From positions 79,259,675 to 79,323,674 of the forward strand of contig NC_090322.1 in assembly GCF_040869045.1 (NCBI RefSeq): a stretch of 64,000 bases of DNA, read 5' to 3'. The stretch's first letter is position 1; the number at the start of each line of letters is the position of its first letter. The notes under the pieces are model-generated. The model was given only the letters and a program-made list of their open reading frames with translations, was not told the DNA's origin and did no database searches. Shown here in pieces: positions 9,853-20,200 of the stretch. The DNA is from Eurosta solidaginis (Eukaryota > Arthropoda > Insecta > Diptera > Tephritidae). The position numbers were made by a program, and so were the translations under genes.

Positions 9853-12800
9853 ATGAACATGGAATCATATATTAGATTGGCCGATCGAATAATCGAATTC
9901 GAGGCCGATTTTAATGACATCAATGCGGCTCTGCACACTGTACACACTCTTGCAATACAGCAAAAAGAGTTGCAAGCTAAGTGGGACAAAGCAGAGAACG
10001 CCCTAGAGGAGTTGCTTGGCTCTGACACGCTCGACGCAAAGAAAATTGCAGCGGTCAAGATCAAGCATAAAGCGGCATATGCCGTATTCCTAAGATGCAT
10101 GTCGAGCATGGCTGAACTTCAAGCCAAATTGAAGGAGGAAAAAGATAGGGCAGTCAAACCTGAGGGAGAACGTGCGCGCGAACATAGTATCCGCCTGCCA
10201 GCTTGTGATACTGAGGTGTTCAAGGGCGACTACCTATCTTGGCCAACGTTTCGTGACCTGTTCACGGCCATATACAAAAACAACAGTCGCCTAAGCCCGG
10301 TAGAAAAGTTGTTCCACCTCAATCAGAAAACTCAAGGTGAGGCAAAGGACATCGTCAAGAAATGTCCCTTGACAAATGAAGGCTTCGAAACAGCCTGGAA
10401 AAACCTATGTGAGAGATACGAGAATAAGCGGATTCTCGTAAACTCACAACTACAAATTTTGTTTAATCTAAAAAAGATAGATAGCGAGTGCGGCAGCTCT
10501 ATCAAAACCTTACAGCGCGACATAAATAATTGCTTGGCATCGCTAAAAACACATCAGATCGATGTTTCAAATTGGGATGCGATTATTACCTATTTATGTT
10601 CGACAAAATTACCTGAAAATACGTTGGCTCTATGGGAGCAGAGCATTGACCACAAGACGGACATATCCAAGTGGGAGGATATGGACAAATTCTTGTCAAA
10701 TCGTTTCCAGACACTTGAAACCGTGTCTGGTTTTACAGGGAATGCCACTTCTAAAGTGCAAAAATCAAACACGTCGCGCCAGTCGACGGAAAACCCTACA
10801 AAAAGACTTGGTGCTTTTCAAACCAAAGTAACCAAGCAAACAACAAAATCAATGTGTAAAATGTGCAAATCTACGGAGCACACATTACGCAACTGTTCAC
10901 GTTTTTGCGATTTAAACCCAGTAGAAAGGATTAAATTCGTCAAATCCACAAATGGCTGCCTGAATTGTTTATCCCCAGGACACACAGTGACGAGGTGCAC
11001 CAGTTCATACAACTGTTCCAAATGCCACTCTCGTCACCACACGCTCCTGCATGCGGACACACTTCAGCAACCGGCGGGACGAAATCCCTTCAAAGATGCG
11101 GATAATGCCCCATCAACTTCGGCACAGGCAAGGAAAAGACAGGAATCGGGACAACCACCTTCCTCTGCAAATCAGAATGTCAAATCCTGCCATGCCAATT
11201 CCAGCACAGGCGTGCTATTAGGAACTGCTCGCGTACACATTCACCATAATGGTACCGACTTCTCCGCGCGGGCATTAATTGATTCTGGGTCTGAATGTTC
11301 CTTTATAACTGAAAGACTGAAACGCAGAATCAATTTGCCAGCGAGGAAAATGCATGCCCATGTTTCAGGCATCACAAATGCGGTGTCAGCTCTGGTGAAA
11401 GAAGCATCCAACATCGAACTACGTTCACCAGTGGATCCCTGCTTCAGCCTGACTACTCCCGTACTAGTTCTAACGAAACTCACTGGGAATCTTCCATCCT
11501 GCCATATCAACGCAATGACTATGCAGGCATTCCCAGACTTAGTTCTGGCAGACAAGAGGTTCTACGTCAACGAAGACGTAGACCTCATACTTGGCGGAGA
11601 CATATATCCCCAAATTATAATGAACGGTATAAAAAAGAATGTGCTAAACACACTCTTAGCCCAAGAGACAGTGTTCGGTTGGATACTGACCGGTCGTATC
11701 GAATCACCGAATCCAACGAAGAGCATTATGTCTTTCTACAACGAGGTTGCGTTAGACAATCAACTCAAAGCTTTCTGGGAGGTAGAAAATGTACCCAAAA
11801 ATAAAATATTAAATGAGGATGAAAGGTACTGCGAACAACTATTTAAAGAAACAACGCAGCGAAGTGAGAATGGAAGGTACACCGTGTCACTACCATTCCG
11901 GCAGGATTACCCTAACAATATTAACTTGGGACCATCCCTGAAGCGTGCATGCTCTCAATTCTTCCGGAATGAGGGGCGGCTAATAAAAAACCCAGATTTA
12001 GGAAAAGAATATGTTCGAGTGTTGTCAGAATATGAAACGCTTGGACATATGAGAAAATTAAAAAAGAATATCCCATCCGACGATTCGGATCATTACTTCC
12101 TGCCCCACCACGGCGTTATTAAAGCAGAAAGTACAACCACCAAGGTACGAGTAGTATTTAACGCCTCGAGCCCTACGGCCAACGGTAAAAGCTTAAACGA
12201 TATTCTCCTCCCAGGCCCAGTTCTACAAGCCGATCTACCCATCCTTATCTTACGGTGGAGACTATACCGTTTCGTCTTCAATAGCGACATCGAAAAGATG
12301 TATCGACAAATTTGGGTGAACGAAAATCACACCAAATTTCAACGTATTGTGCATCGCACGTCCCCGAATGACCCTATTAGTCTTTATGAATTAAAGACGG
12401 TTACCTTCGGAGTGAATTGCGCTCCATATCTCGCGATAAGAACGCTCCTACAACTGGCAGACGACGTGTTAAATTCACACGCTACAGCGGCTAGCATACT
12501 AAGAGAGAGTATGTACGTAGATGATGTTTTATCTGGAGGACACACAATAGCGTCAACCATCAAAGCAAGAAACGAGATTCGCGAAGCCTTACACTCAGCT
12601 GGCTTTCCATTACGCAAGTGGACTTCAAACTGTAAGGAAATTCTAAAGGACATCCCCAAAACGGATTTGCTCAGCGAGGATTTCTTAGCGTTCGAAGAAG
12701 CTAGTTCGGTAAAAGCCCTGGGAATACGATGGAACGCTGACTCAGACGTATTTTATTTCAAGGCAGGAACCCTGGAAAATGGCGAAAACATCACCAAACG

Positions 12801-14424
12801 AGCAGCCCTATCCGCTATAGCCAAACTTTTCGACCCTTTAGGCTGGCTTGCGCCAATGGTCATTGTGGCAAAAATACTCATGCAGAGTATTTGGTTAGAA
12901 GGCACCGCTTGGGACGACCCAGTATCGAGCAGTACGCTAGAACGATGGAAAACCTTCACCGACCAATACCATGAAATCGATAAAATCAGGGTACCTAGAT
13001 GGGTCAACTTTTCACCAGGAACCGACATCGAGATCCATGGATTTTGTGACGCATACGAGAAGGCTTATGCAGCAGCCGTTTACATGCGCGTAAAAACGGA
13101 TAATAACATCTGGACAAACCTGCTTCTAGCCAAAACTCGAGTAGCCCCAGTGAAAACTCTTTCTCTTCCACGTTTGGAACTTTGCGGAGCCGTGCTGTTA
13201 GCGGAAATCACCGAATCAATTTTCAGGAACCTCAAGTTGGGACCAGTGAAAGTGCACCTTTGGACGGATTCAACTATCGTCCTCGCATGGATAAGGAAAC
13301 CGCCCTGTTCTTGGTCCACTTTCGTCGCACATCGGATCACCAAGATCATCGACATGGTCGGAAATAAGGACTGGTTGCATGTGAACTCAGAGTCCAACCC
13401 AGCAGATTTAGGTAGCAGAGGATTACCTGCGTCTGAATTGGTCAACAATTCGTTGTGGTGGCAGGGACCTTCTTGGCTGCAAGAAGTCACTTCCCAATGG
13501 CCAGCACAAGAAAGTGACTACATCACCTCCGTAGAGGAAAAGAGGGCAAACACCTGCGCAACAACAACCGTCAATCCTACCGATATTCTTCAACGCTTTT
13601 CCGACCTACCTAGGGCTCTACGGGTCTTATCATACGTTATGAGGTTCTACCGAAGAACCCACCCCGAAACAAAAAATTCATTCCAGGTCATGTCGCACTT
13701 AATCTCCCCTAATGAAATTAAGGCCACTACACGACTTTTAATTAAAATCTATCAGAAACAACATTATAGTTCCGAATATAATTATCTAAAGGCCGGAAAA
13801 CCAATTGCAGGGAAAAGTGCAATACTTTCACTTAATCCCTACTTAGACCAAGATGGCATCATTCGCGTAGGAGGGCGACTCGGGGCGTCAAAGGGCTTAG
13901 CCTTTAATGAACGCCACCCAACCCTCCTCCCATACAACTGCAGGTTATCCCGTCTTACAGTCCTAATGTTTCATCAACAAAGTCTGCATGGGGAAAATCA
14001 ACTCATGTTGCGTCTGATACGCACCCAATACTGGATACCTAACATCAAAACCATGATTAGGGCAATCATTCATATTTGCAAAACCTGCACTATTCACCGA
14101 AAACAGGCGCAGTCCCAACTTATGGGTACCCTTCCCTGCGAACGGACTACTTTTACCCGCGCGTTCACCAATACCGGGGTAGACTTTGCGGGGCCTTTCG
14201 ACATCAAAAGCTACCGCGGTAGGGGATGTCGACTGTCAAAAGGCTACGTATGCCTTTTTGTCTGTTTCTCCACTAAGGCCATCCACTTAGAAGCCACTAG
14301 TGATCTTAGTACTCCATGCAGCCTTTGCGCGTTTTATCGCGAGAAGAGGATGTCCGAAAAGCATCTACTCCGACAATGGTACAAACTTTGTCGGAGCGTC
14401 AAGATCTTTACGATCCGAGTTTAA
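9853..14424 (+). CDS. BEL/Pao retrotransposon gag-pol, frameshifted in integrase
   Basis: A 1523-codon frame. In order: a coiled N-terminus; a DUF1759-type gag/capsid region (about residues 115-290, with [12 protein letters not shown] and WEQS); three zinc-knuckle-like Cys/His clusters (about 335-400); a retropepsin-like protease with IDSGSECSF at about 476; RT with the box YVDD at about 888-891; a Pao-type RNase H (IHGFCDA at about 1062); an H2C2 integrase zinc finger (about 1375-1420); and the integrase core opening with TGVDFAGPF (about 1440). The last 35-40 codons (from about 14310) are out of frame. The true integrase continues in the frame from 14300, so a small indel near 14312 kills the protein. 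ATG 9853 is the first in-frame start after a noncoding leader. Confidence 0.85.
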   Translation: MNMESYIRLADRIIEFEADFNDINAALHTVHTLAIQQKELQAKWDKAENALEELLGSDTLDAKKIAAVKIKHKAAYAVFLRCMSSMAELQAKLKEEKDRAVKPEGERAREHSIRLPACDTEVFKGDYLSWPTFRDLFTAIYKNNSRLSPVEKLFHLNQKTQGEAKDIVKKCPLTNEGFETAWKNLCERYENKRILVNSQLQILFNLKKIDSECGSSIKTLQRDINNCLASLKTHQIDVSNWDAIITYLCSTKLPENTLALWEQSIDHKTDISKWEDMDKFLSNRFQTLETVSGFTGNATSKVQKSNTSRQSTENPTKRLGAFQTKVTKQTTKSMCKMCKSTEHTLRNCSRFCDLNPVERIKFVKSTNGCLNCLSPGHTVTRCTSSYNCSKCHSRHHTLLHADTLQQPAGRNPFKDADNAPSTSAQARKRQESGQPPSSANQNVKSCHANSSTGVLLGTARVHIHHNGTDFSARALIDSGSECSFITERLKRRINLPARKMHAHVSGITNAVSALVKEASNIELRSPVDPCFSLTTPVLVLTKLTGNLPSCHINAMTMQAFPDLVLADKRFYVNEDVDLILGGDIYPQIIMNGIKKNVLNTLLAQETVFGWILTGRIESPNPTKSIMSFYNEVALDNQLKAFWEVENVPKNKILNEDERYCEQLFKETTQRSENGRYTVSLPFRQDYPNNINLGPSLKRACSQFFRNEGRLIKNPDLGKEYVRVLSEYETLGHMRKLKKNIPSDDSDHYFLPHHGVIKAESTTTKVRVVFNASSPTANGKSLNDILLPGPVLQADLPILILRWRLYRFVFNSDIEKMYRQIWVNENHTKFQRIVHRTSPNDPISLYELKTVTFGVNCAPYLAIRTLLQLADDVLNSHATAASILRESMYVDDVLSGGHTIASTIKARNEIREALHSAGFPLRKWTSNCKEILKDIPKTDLLSEDFLAFEEASSVKALGIRWNADSDVFYFKAGTLENGENITKRAALSAIAKLFDPLGWLAPMVIVAKILMQSIWLEGTAWDDPVSSSTLERWKTFTDQYHEIDKIRVPRWVNFSPGTDIEIHGFCDAYEKAYAAAVYMRVKTDNNIWTNLLLAKTRVAPVKTLSLPRLELCGAVLLAEITESIFRNLKLGPVKVHLWTDSTIVLAWIRKPPCSWSTFVAHRITKIIDMVGNKDWLHVNSESNPADLGSRGLPASELVNNSLWWQGPSWLQEVTSQWPAQESDYITSVEEKRANTCATTTVNPTDILQRFSDLPRALRVLSYVMRFYRRTHPETKNSFQVMSHLISPNEIKATTRLLIKIYQKQHYSSEYNYLKAGKPIAGKSAILSLNPYLDQDGIIRVGGRLGASKGLAFNERHPTLLPYNCRLSRLTVLMFHQQSLHGENQLMLRLIRTQYWIPNIKTMIRAIIHICKTCTIHRKQAQSQLMGTLPCERTTFTRAFTNTGVDFAGPFDIKSYRGRGCRLSKGYVCLFVCFSTKAIHLEATSDLSTPCSLCAFYREKRMSEKHLLRQWYKLCRSVKIFTIRV

Positions 14425-15056
14425 AGCCTTCCTGGCAGAAAGCCGAGACAAGACAGTCTCAAAGTACAATCATCCAGCATTAAGCTGGCATTTTATTCCC
14501 GCCGCTGCTCCACATATGGGCGGCTTGTGGGAGGCGGGAGTGAAGAGCTTCAAAAGCCACTTCAAAAAGATCGCGTCTCCCCATAAGTACACCATGGAGG
14601 AGTTCCAAACCCTTTTGTGCAGGATTGAGGCGTGCCTCAACTCGCGCCCACTCAGTCCAGGGTCGAATGACCCAACGGATCTGGAACCACTAACCCCAGG
14701 ACATTTCCTAACGGGCAGCCACCTACTGGCTCCACCAGAACCAGATTCTAGTGAAAGCCCTGCCTCGATGATAAATCGGTGGCAGAAACTCAAAGCCCTC
14801 CATCAGACTTTCTGCAAGCGATGGAAGGTGGAATATCTATCCGAACTTCAAAAACGGGTGAAGTGGAAGCATCCTAAAGAAAACATACAAGTGGGAGATC
14901 TCGCCGTCCTCAAAGAGGACAACTTATCTCCCAACGAATGGAGGTTAGGTAGAGTCGTCAACGTACACCCCGGCGAAGATGGCCGAGTACGTGTAGTCGA
15001 CCTCATAACCGAGAAGGGCCAAGTCAGACGACCTTTGGAAGAGAATTCTTTGAAAA
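14300..15056 (+). pseudogene. BEL/Pao (+) integrase C-terminal part, second frame
   Basis: The frame picks up where the 9853 ORF loses phase. AFARFIARRG is followed by YSDNGTNFVGA, with the second integrase aspartate. [15 protein letters not shown] has the catalytic glutamate, and then comes the DUF5641-type end with LTPGHFLTGS, NRW and PNEWRLGRV. After about 15053 the plus frame runs into sequence that is really an inverted fragment of another BEL, so the last 30 codons or so are not native and the element's own 3' end and LTR are missing. Confidence 0.8.
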
Positions 15057-15540
15057 TTCTGATCTTCTTTATGAACGAGTATTTGGCGGTACATCTTTTC
15101 GATGTCGCCGTTAAATACGTACTTAAAAAATCTCCATTTGAGTAGGACGAGCATTAAGTCGTTTTGGAGTATGGGGCCTGTGTGCAACACATCGTTTAAC
15201 GAGTTGCCAGAGTGGGTAGTTCTAGACGCGTTGAAAACAACGCGTACCTTTGTTGTTTTGCTGTCGGGTTTTAAGACAGCGTGGTGGGGGAGGTAGAACG
15301 ACGAGTACTTTCCGTTCTCGATGACTTCGCGTGATGAAGTTGCCTCCATGTGGCCCATGGTGAGGTATTCCTCCAAAACTTCTGAGTATTTTTCTCTTAA
15401 TTCTGGTCTTTTCTCCAAGGATCGCTCGACGCTGATGCATTGCTGCTGTGCTGCAATTCTCGAGTGTCCAAGGGCAAGGGTACTGGGGAATTCCTTTTTA
15501 AATGGAAGTTTTACCACATATCGGCCATCTTCCTGGCGGT
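15053..15540 (-). pseudogene. BEL/Pao pol fragment (RT N-terminal half), inverted
   Basis: On the minus strand, from about 15535 to 15055, the frame reads as the start of a [45 protein letters not shown] and [12 protein letters not shown]. It is closely related to the corresponding part of the element at 17231-22582 but clearly diverged from it, so it is a separate copy. Its 3' side fuses to the truncated plus-strand BEL and its 5' side to the tRNA-like region. It is an isolated RT piece with no catalytic YVDD. Confidence 0.8.
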
Positions 15541-15629
15541 GAGTGGTTCATATCCGGCTCGAAGGACCATGTCTAAGCTTTGGGCAATTGAGGGCGAGCA
15601 GTTTAATAAGAGTTATAAATTAGTAATTT

Positions 15630-15735
15630 TATGTGCTTGTAAGCGTATGAGTCGTGGCACAGTGGCTGACGTACCCGACCAAACGCCCGGGGTTGCGGGT
15701 TCAACTCCCACCAAGCATTCCTTTTTTTTTTAAAT
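15630..15735 (+). repeat. tRNA-like, pol III promoter-bearing repeat (SINE head candidate)
   Basis: An A-box-like TGGCACAGTGG at 15655-15665 is followed about 40 bp later by the B-box-like GGTTCAACTCC at 15698-15708. A run of ten T's, a pol III stop signal, lies about 12 bp further on. I could not fold a proper cloverleaf from it: the sequence upstream of the A box does not pair with the 3' side at the right distance. I therefore read it as a tRNA-derived repeat rather than a gene. Confidence 0.45.
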
Positions 15736-15782
15736 TTATAAGTTATTATTTTTAATGGACTGTATTGAGTTTATGGGGTTTT

Positions 15783-16407
15783 TGATTTAATGTATTCCAT
15801 TTATTGAGTTGGGTAGTTTTAATGTTATTGGTGTATTTAAGTCATGGGAGGATGCATAGCATCAGTACACCTTTATTTATTTATTTGTGTTTATTTTAAG
15901 GGATTCAGTTTATTAAGTTGGGTAGTTTTAGTGTTATTGGTGTGTTTAAGTCATGGGAGGATGCATAGCATCAGTACACCTTTTATTTATTTAATTTGGG
16001 GGCGAGCACTGGAGGTTCTTCGGATGGTGTGCTAATACATCAGAGCCCAGTGCTCGCCTCCATATCACACTTTGAAGGGGTTCTTCAAATAGAAGATGAG
16101 GTGGCTCATTAGAGCGAAACCTCAGAGTGCCCAACGCTCGCCCCAAATTAAATAAATAGAGGTTTTTCTTGTAGAAAATGGGGTGCCAATACCTCAGAGC
16201 CGTCCCGTGCTCGCCTCCATATCACATTTTAAAGGGTTCTTCAAATAGAGGATGAGGTGGCTCAGTAGAGCGAAGCCTCAGAGCCCCCAGTGCTCGCCCC
16301 CAAATTAAATAAATAAAAGGTGTACTGATGCTATGCATCCTCCCATGACTTAAATACACCAATAACACTAAAACTACCCAACTCAATAAATGGAATACAT
16401 TAAATCA
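15783..16407. mobile_element. Foldback/MITE-like element with long inverted ends and internal repeats
   Basis: The left end (from about 15783, TGATTTAATGTATTCC) and the right end (to 16407) are reverse complements for about 90-100 bp with only a few differences. A second, slightly diverged direct copy of the left arm lies at 15901-15995. The middle consists of repeated blocks around CAGTGCTCGCC and GAGGTGGCTCA that recur at about 120-180 bp. No protein is encoded. Its right end coincides with the point where the BEL terminal repeat stops being recognisable (16408). Confidence 0.7.
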
Positions 16408-16664
16408 GCTCGTTGAGCTGTGCAGTGAGCATGCAAATCAACATATACAAAGGTAAGTAAATAGAAAAGAAGCGGTAGCTTTCCAACCTCTTCTTAAGAG
16501 TTTTACATTAGGATTTTAGGGTAAATGTGGATATAAAGGGTAAGTATAAAATTCAAATTTTAGCGTAACTTCAGCAATGCAATTTAAGGTAAGTATTTAA
16601 CAGGTCAGTATTTTTACAGGTAAGTTAATCAAATTGGATCAAATTTTCATCCATGTCTTCAACA
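16408..16664 (-). repeat. BEL/Pao (-) terminal repeat, 3' copy (truncated LTR)
   Basis: 257 bp are identical, base for base, to 24604-24860. Read on the element's strand it begins TGTTGAAGAC. It lies downstream of the minus-strand BEL ORF, so it is the start of the 3' LTR, cut off at 16408 by the foldback element. The last codons of the small ORF at 16625-17110 lie inside it. Confidence 0.8.
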
Positions 16665-17110
16665 TGGCGGCCGGCCTGCGGAGTCGACAAATTTAGAAGC
16701 TCTTGCAGTTTCTGTAAAGTAACCTTTGCTTGATTAACCAGCTTCCTTATGTTACGTTGGCTACCACTACGGCTCTGCAAACGAGCGGCGGGACGTTCAA
16801 TTGTACGGTGTCGCGTTCTTCGTTGTTCCTCGCGCCTATGACGCGCGGGTGGCGGAGACCTCGAATGTCGGTTGCGTGTTGACGTTGGAACGGACGGACG
16901 GTGCAACAAAGTATGATGAGCTCGGCCGCAGTGGCGGCAGCTGCCGGCGGAATTGCATTCGCCGGTGGTATGTGACGTGGCCAAGCAGTTGACACAGTAG
17001 CGATGGGCGCGTGCTGACTCATATCGCTCTGCAGGAGTCATTATTAGAAATGCGTGGCATTGGCGCAAAGCGTGCTGTCGGCAACATAGGCAGCATTTTC
17101 CCAACTCCAT
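16625..17110 (-). CDS. Zinc-knuckle protein in the env position of the BEL/Pao (-) element
   Basis: A 161-codon ORF between pol and the 3' LTR. Residues about 6-75 hold three Cys/His clusters (CCLCC...C, YCVNC...H...C, CRHCGRAHHTLLH) of the kind found at the end of BEL Gag. A basic Arg/Pro/Ser-rich stretch follows (about 75-120), then a short leucine-rich helix and an acidic end. There is no signal peptide or membrane segment, so it is not an Env. It could be a nucleic-acid-binding accessory protein made from a spliced RNA, since a splice-acceptor-like sequence stands just before its ATG. It could also be a captured gag piece from another BEL. Its stop lies within the LTR repeat. Confidence 0.6.
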   Translation of the reverse strand: MELGKCCLCCRQHALRQCHAFLIMTPAERYESARAHRYCVNCLATSHTTGECNSAGSCRHCGRAHHTLLHRPSVPTSTRNRHSRSPPPARHRREEQRRTRHRTIERPAARLQSRSGSQRNIRKLVNQAKVTLQKLQELLNLSTPQAGRHVEDMDENLIQFD

Positions 17111-17160
17111 GATTAGATCTGTGGAGAAAAACGTTAGAAGAAAAAAGAGAAAAGAAACTC
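17111..17160 (-). promoter_or_regulatory. Splice-acceptor-like sequence before the third ORF
   Basis: On the minus strand the bases just upstream of the ATG at 17110 form a long pyrimidine tract, then CTAAC (branch-point-like), then TTTTTCTCCACAG, ending 8 nt before the ATG. This is an unusually good insect 3' splice site and would let the downstream ORF be the first ORF of a spliced RNA. Confidence 0.5.
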
Positions 17161-17230
17161 AGCATTAGGGTAAATTGAGGTTGAACTGAGGATAGGATAA
17201 TTCTAGCTGGGAAGAAAAGGGGCAAGAGAA

Positions 17231-20200
17231 TTAGGATGGGGTCAATAAACAGATTTTGGTGATGTTCCGCGTTATTACTCCATTTTGAGTACGAATATCG
17301 AGGACGCGAACATTTCCATCGGGACCTGCATGCAGTTTTGAAATGCGTCCGAGGCGCCACTCATTGGGTGGCAACAGATCATCTTTAACAACGACTAGGT
17401 CGCCTTCTTTCAGGTTCGCCTGAGATATTTTCCATTTTTGTCGTTTATGCAGTTGTTGAAGATACTCATTCTTCCAGCGGTTGCTGAATTGATGGTGTAA
17501 GACTTTAAGTAGTTGCCATTTACGAGTTGGATTTAGATTTTCTGCATTGGCTTCCGGCAGGGACAGCAGGGGGGCACCACGGAGAAAGTGTCCTGGCGTT
17601 AGCGCGAGTAGGTCTGTAGGGTCCTCCGACATGGGAGAAATAGGTCTGGAGTTTAGGACTCCTTCAATGCGAACGATGAGGGTCGTGAATTCTTCAAAGG
17701 AGAACTTATGATTACCGGCTACTTTTGTTAGATGGGTTTTAAAACTTTTAACTGCTGCTTCCCATAGCCCACCCATGTGAGGAGCGTATGGTGGTATGAA
17801 TTGCCAAGAAAGGCCTTGAGGAGCATATTTTTCGGCGATGTCTTGACCTGCTTCTTGGAGAAAAAGAGGTACTTCCTTTTGCATCGCTCGATGAGCGCCG
17901 ATAAAGTTCTTTCCGTTGTCGGACATGATTTTGTGCGGCATTCCGCGGCGGCCCACAAAACGCGCAAAGGCTGCTCTAAACGCTTCGGTGGTCAAGTTTG
18001 AACAGACCTCAAGATGTATGGCTTTAGTTGAAAAGCAAACAAAGATGCGGACGTAGGCTTTGGAGTAGGAGGCGCGTCGTAGAGTAGAGGTTTTGACGAG
18101 GAATGGTCCAGCAAAATCGACTCCTGTCGTGTGGAACGGGACAGTATACGTTGATCGTTCGGCTGGCAACGCTGCCATGATCTGGGAATTCATCTTCTGC
18201 TTGTGGATCGTGCAAGTGTTGCAGTGGAAAATATATGACTTTATCTTTTGTTTCAAGCGCGGAATATAATATTCTTGCTGTACCATCCGAAGCATGAGTT
18301 GCTTTCCTGCGTGAAATAGACGATTGTGAGTAAAGTCGAGGAAGAGGGTACAAAATTTTGAGGACTCGGGAATGATGATCGGATGACGTTCATTATCACT
18401 AAGTGGGGCATAACTTAGACGTCCATTCACGCGCATTATTTCCTTCTGGTCTAACATCGGGTTCAATGGCAGTAGCGGACTCTTCCTACCTATCGGCTTA
18501 GAGGCTTTTAATAAAGAGATTGCTTCCGCATAGTACATCTGTTGAGTTACGATGATAAGGCGTTCCTTTGCATGGCAAATCTCTTCTGGAGAGAGAGAAT
18601 GTGTTGAAGGGACTTGTTGTTTTCTCGCTTTGTGGATGAACCGATACATGTACGCGGTAACGCGGAGGGCCCTAGCGAACGAAGAGAAACGTTTTAAGGG
18701 ATCCAGGGCCTCTCCGGTGTGTAATGCTTCGACCCGTTTTTGTTCTGGTGGACTGGAGTTTTGAGGAACCGCTTTGGGCCAGAAATCGGGAGACTTGGAT
18801 AGCCACTCCGGGTCTTTCCACCATAGGGAGGATTCAGCTAGCTCTTGGGGTTTGCATCCGCGTGTTCCAAGGTCTGCTGGATTGTCGCCGCTTGACACAT
18901 GGCGCCAAGTAACATTGCCGACATTTTTGAGAATTTCCGCAGTGCGGTTTGCTACGTATGTCTTCCAGGTGGAAGGTGGTTTTTCCAACCATGCTAACAC
19001 GATTGAGGAGTCTGACCAGAGACTTAGCTCATGTGGGGGCAGTTTTAAATGAGAGCATATTTGTTTGACTAATTTTGAGAGTAGTACTGCCCCACACAAT
19101 TCGAGGCGAGGGAGGCTTACAGTTTTTAAAGGGGCTACTTTGCTCTTTGCTACTAACAAATTTGTAGTGAAATCATTATCGCTATTCTGCACTCTGAGGT
19201 GAACGCATGCGCAGAATGCTTTTTCTGAGGCATCAGAGAATCCGTGTATTTGAAATGGTTTGTCGGGAGAAAAGTCGACCCATCGGGGGATTTTTATGTC
19301 ACCTATCGCTGCGAGATTTCCCCGAAAGGTGTTCCATTTGTGTAAGGCCAGAGGTTTGATCTCTTCGTCCCAGTCCGTTCCTTCCAACCAGAGTTGTTGA
19401 AGGAGAGCCTTGGCTAATATCATAATTGGCGCTAGCCATCCTGCCGGGTCAAACAATTTCGCTATTGCTGATAATATTTGTCGCTTTGTCCTTGAGTCGG
19501 CGGCTGGTAGAGGGTCATATGAGTACGAGAATGAGTCGTTGATAGCGTTCCATTTTATTCCAAGGGTCTTTGTGGAGCTGACATCATGGAATTTTAGAAA
19601 ATCTGCATCGAGGAGATCAGATTTTGGGATGGATTTGAGCATTTCGGGGTGATTAGCCGTTATTTTCTTCAGAGGAAAACCGCCTGATCTCAGAGCTTCG
19701 ATAACTTGGGTCATGGAGTTTATTGTGGACTGTAGGTTATATCCTCCAGAGAGGATGTCATCTACATAAGTCTCGTTTAGAAGAACATTTCTGGCGAGGG
19801 GGAATTCATCTTTGGTGTCTGCTGCTAGCTGATGGAGGGTGCGGATTGCTAGGTAGGGGGCACAGTTCACACCAAAGGTAACTGTTTTCAGTTTAAAATC
19901 TTCGAGCTGTGATTTTGGAGATCTGCGTACTATGATTCGCTGATAGTCCTGATCTTCTGGGTGTATGAGTATTTGGCGGTACATCTTTTCGATGTCGCCA
20001 TTAAAAACGAACTTGTAGAGGCGCCATTGTAGGATTACCAGCATCAAGTCGTTCTGCAGGGTCGGGCCAGTGTGTAGTACGTCGTTCAACGAACTTCCGG
20101 AATGCGAGAGTTTTGAGGCATTAAAAACGATCCGTACTTTTGTTGTTTTGGTGTCGGGCTTTATGACAGCATGATGGGGCAAATAAAATGAGTAGTATTT

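Noticed and set aside
15655..15735. A functional tRNA gene
   Set aside because: A and B boxes and a T-run are present, but no acceptor stem or anticodon arm can be formed at the required distances, so it is kept only as a tRNA-like repeat.
16625..17110. Env protein of the BEL element
   Set aside because: The position suggests it, but there is no signal peptide, no hydrophobic anchor and no glycosylation pattern. The Cys/His clusters indicate nucleic-acid binding instead.
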